DNA from: JAEMQF01 sp031419715
GTDB lineage: Bacteria; Pseudomonadota; Gammaproteobacteria; Burkholderiales; Burkholderiaceae_C
Assembly: GCA_031419715.1 (NCBI GenBank)
Contig: JANOLJ010000246.1
Span: 1 to 42,721, forward strand
Direction of reading: 5' to 3'
DNA: 42,721 nucleotides
Position numbers and translations under genes: made by a program. This document shows positions 41,610 through 42,721 of this stretch, one piece after another. Numbering within the stretch: position 1 is the first letter of the stretch; every line of letters begins with the position of its first letter. Under the pieces are notes generated by a model. It worked only from the letters and a program-made list of their open reading frames with translations, ran no database searches and was not told the DNA's origin.

Positions 41610-42721
41610 TTACCTCACCTTGCCGGCCTTCCACGCATTGAGCAGCGTGTCGTAGGCGATCGTCTCGCCCTTGGGCTTCTCGTTGGCGAGCTTCTTCCAC
41701 GGCGCACCTTTATCGCTCAGGTACTTGTTCGGGTCACCCTTGGCGTTCAGCTTGGGCGGGCAGGCGGCCATGCCGGCGCGCTCCAGGCGCTCCATCACCT
41801 GGTCCATTTCTTCGGCCAGCGTGTCCATCGCCTGCTGCGGCGTTTTCTCGCCGGTCACGGCCACGGCCACGTTCTTCCACCACAGTTGCGCGAGCTTCGG
41901 GTAGTCGGGCACGTTGCCGCCGGTGGGCGTCCAGGCCACGCGTGCCGGGCTGCGATAGAACTCGACCAGGCCACCCAACTTCGGCGCCAGATCGGTCATC
42001 GCCTGCGACTGGATGTCACTTTCGCGAATGGGAGTCAGGCCGACGATCGTCTTCTTTAGCGATGTCGTCTTCGCGGTGATGAACTGCGCGTAGAGCCAGG
42101 CGGCTGCCGTCTTGTTGGCGTCATGGTCCTTGAAGAAGGTCCACGAGCCCACGTCCTGGTAGCCGTTTTGCATGCCTTGCTTCCAGTACGGGCCGTTCGG
42201 GCCTGGGGCCATGCGCCACTTCGGCGTGCCGTCGGCATTCACCACCGGCAGACCGGGCTTGACCATGTCCGCCGTGAACGCGGTGTACCAGAAGATCTGC
42301 TGCGCGATCTGGCCTTGCGCGGGCACCGGACCGGCTTCGCCGAAGGTCATGCCGATGGCTTCCTTCGGTGAATACTTCTTCATCCAGTCGACGTACTTCG
42401 TGAGTGCGTACACAGCTGCGGGCGAGTTCGTCGCACCACCGCGCGAGACGGAAGCGCCGACGGGCGTGCACTTGTCGTCGCCGACGCGGATGCCCCATTC
42501 ATCGACCGGCAGGCCGTTCGGAATGCCGATGTCGGCGGTGCCGGCCATCGACAGCCAGGCGTCGGTGAAGCGCCAGCCGAGCGACGGGTCCTTCTTGCCG
42601 TAATCCATGTGGCCGTAGATCGGCTTGCCGTCGATCTCTTTCACATCGTTCGTGAAGAAGGCAGCGATGTCTTCATAGGCGCTCCAGTTCATCGGCACGC
42701 CCAGTTCATAGCCGTACTTCT
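41610..42721 (-). CDS. ABC transporter extracellular solute-binding protein (5' end outside window)
   Basis: C-terminal 370 or so residues of a periplasmic solute-binding protein of the carbohydrate/polyol ABC-importer type. The start and signal peptide lie beyond the window edge. Visible segments include FGEAGPVPAQGQIAQQIFWYTAF, PGPNGPYWKQGMQNGYQDVGSWTFF, AAAWLYAQFITAKTTSLKK, LTPIRESDI, and a C-terminal QAMDTLAEEMDQVMERLERAG followed by KLANEKPKGETIAYDTLL. The C-terminal pattern reminds me of glycerol/polyol-binding proteins of the GlpV kind, but this is a recollection, not a proof. Permease and ATPase genes would be expected upstream, outside the window. A stable hairpin follows the TAA. 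Confidence 0.88.
   Translation of the reverse strand, partial: KYGYELGVPMNWSAYEDIAAFFTNDVKEIDGKPIYGHMDYGKKDPSLGWRFTDAWLSMAGTADIGIPNGLPVDEWGIRVGDDKCTPVGASVSRGGATNSPAAVYALTKYVDWMKKYSPKEAIGMTFGEAGPVPAQGQIAQQIFWYTAFTADMVKPGLPVVNADGTPKWRMAPGPNGPYWKQGMQNGYQDVGSWTFFKDHDANKTAAAWLYAQFITAKTTSLKKTIVGLTPIRESDIQSQAMTDLAPKLGGLVEFYRSPARVAWTPTGGNVPDYPKLAQLWWKNVAVAVTGEKTPQQAMDTLAEEMDQVMERLERAGMAACPPKLNAKGDPNKYLSDKGAPWKKLANEKPKGETIAYDTLLNAWKAGKVR

Overview
The window is about 42.7 kb of very GC-rich, densely packed bacterial chromosome. Gene content and order (leuS-lptE-holA, thiL-pgpA-pncC, lptD-surA-rsmA, metX-metW, purB-pyrF, a DUF898/M48 pair) point to a Gram-negative betaproteobacterium, most likely Burkholderiales. 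This assignment is inferred from family resemblance only. No tRNA, rRNA, CRISPR array, insertion sequence or prophage was recognised.

Layout. (1) 346-4642, plus strand: leucyl-tRNA synthetase, the outer-membrane lipoprotein LptE and the clamp-loader subunit HolA. (2) 4689-7669, minus strand: thiL-pgpA-pncC-hydroxyacid dehydrogenase operon with stop/start overlaps and a 14-bp triplication at one junction. (3) 7867-10164: the malic enzyme MaeB. (4) 10393-11339: a small accessory unit encoding a secreted RNase Sa-type ribonuclease and a barstar-like inhibitor, with its own promoter and an unusual hairpin. (5) 11557-16064, minus: rsmA, surA, lptD (outer-membrane biogenesis; pdxA is absent from its usual place). 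(6) 16284-19112, plus: AmgK-like sugar kinase and a FAD-dependent dehydrogenase, convergent with an M20 peptidase and a monoacylglycerol-lipase-like hydrolase (19072-21423). (7) 21527-24347: dienoyl-CoA isomerase-like crotonase, then metW and metX on the minus strand. metX is preceded by a sequence matching the SAM-II riboswitch. (8) 24492-26881: a membrane-anchored FMN/Fe-S glutamate-synthase-like protein and an atypical LuxR-type regulator. (9) 26928-30280: GST, DUF898 membrane protein, M48 peptidase, and a Phd-type antitoxin without a toxin. (10) 30328-33480, minus: urc1-urc4-upp, a candidate uracil-catabolism (URC) operon. (11) 33659-38369: purB, pyrF and a large hybrid histidine kinase. 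(12) 38455-40551: lemA and two TPM-domain proteins. (13) 40653-42721, minus: an RlpA-like protein and the 3' part of an ABC-transporter solute-binding protein that runs off the window.

Several groups form coherent systems: LPS transport (lptE, lptD, with the chaperone surA), methionine synthesis under a putative SAM riboswitch (metX, metW), pyrimidine salvage/degradation/synthesis (upp, urc1, urc4, pyrF) and a toxin/inhibitor pair. The most interesting signals are the SAM-II riboswitch, the RNase-barstar cassette, the URC operon, and the 14-bp triplication at the pgpA/pncC boundary.
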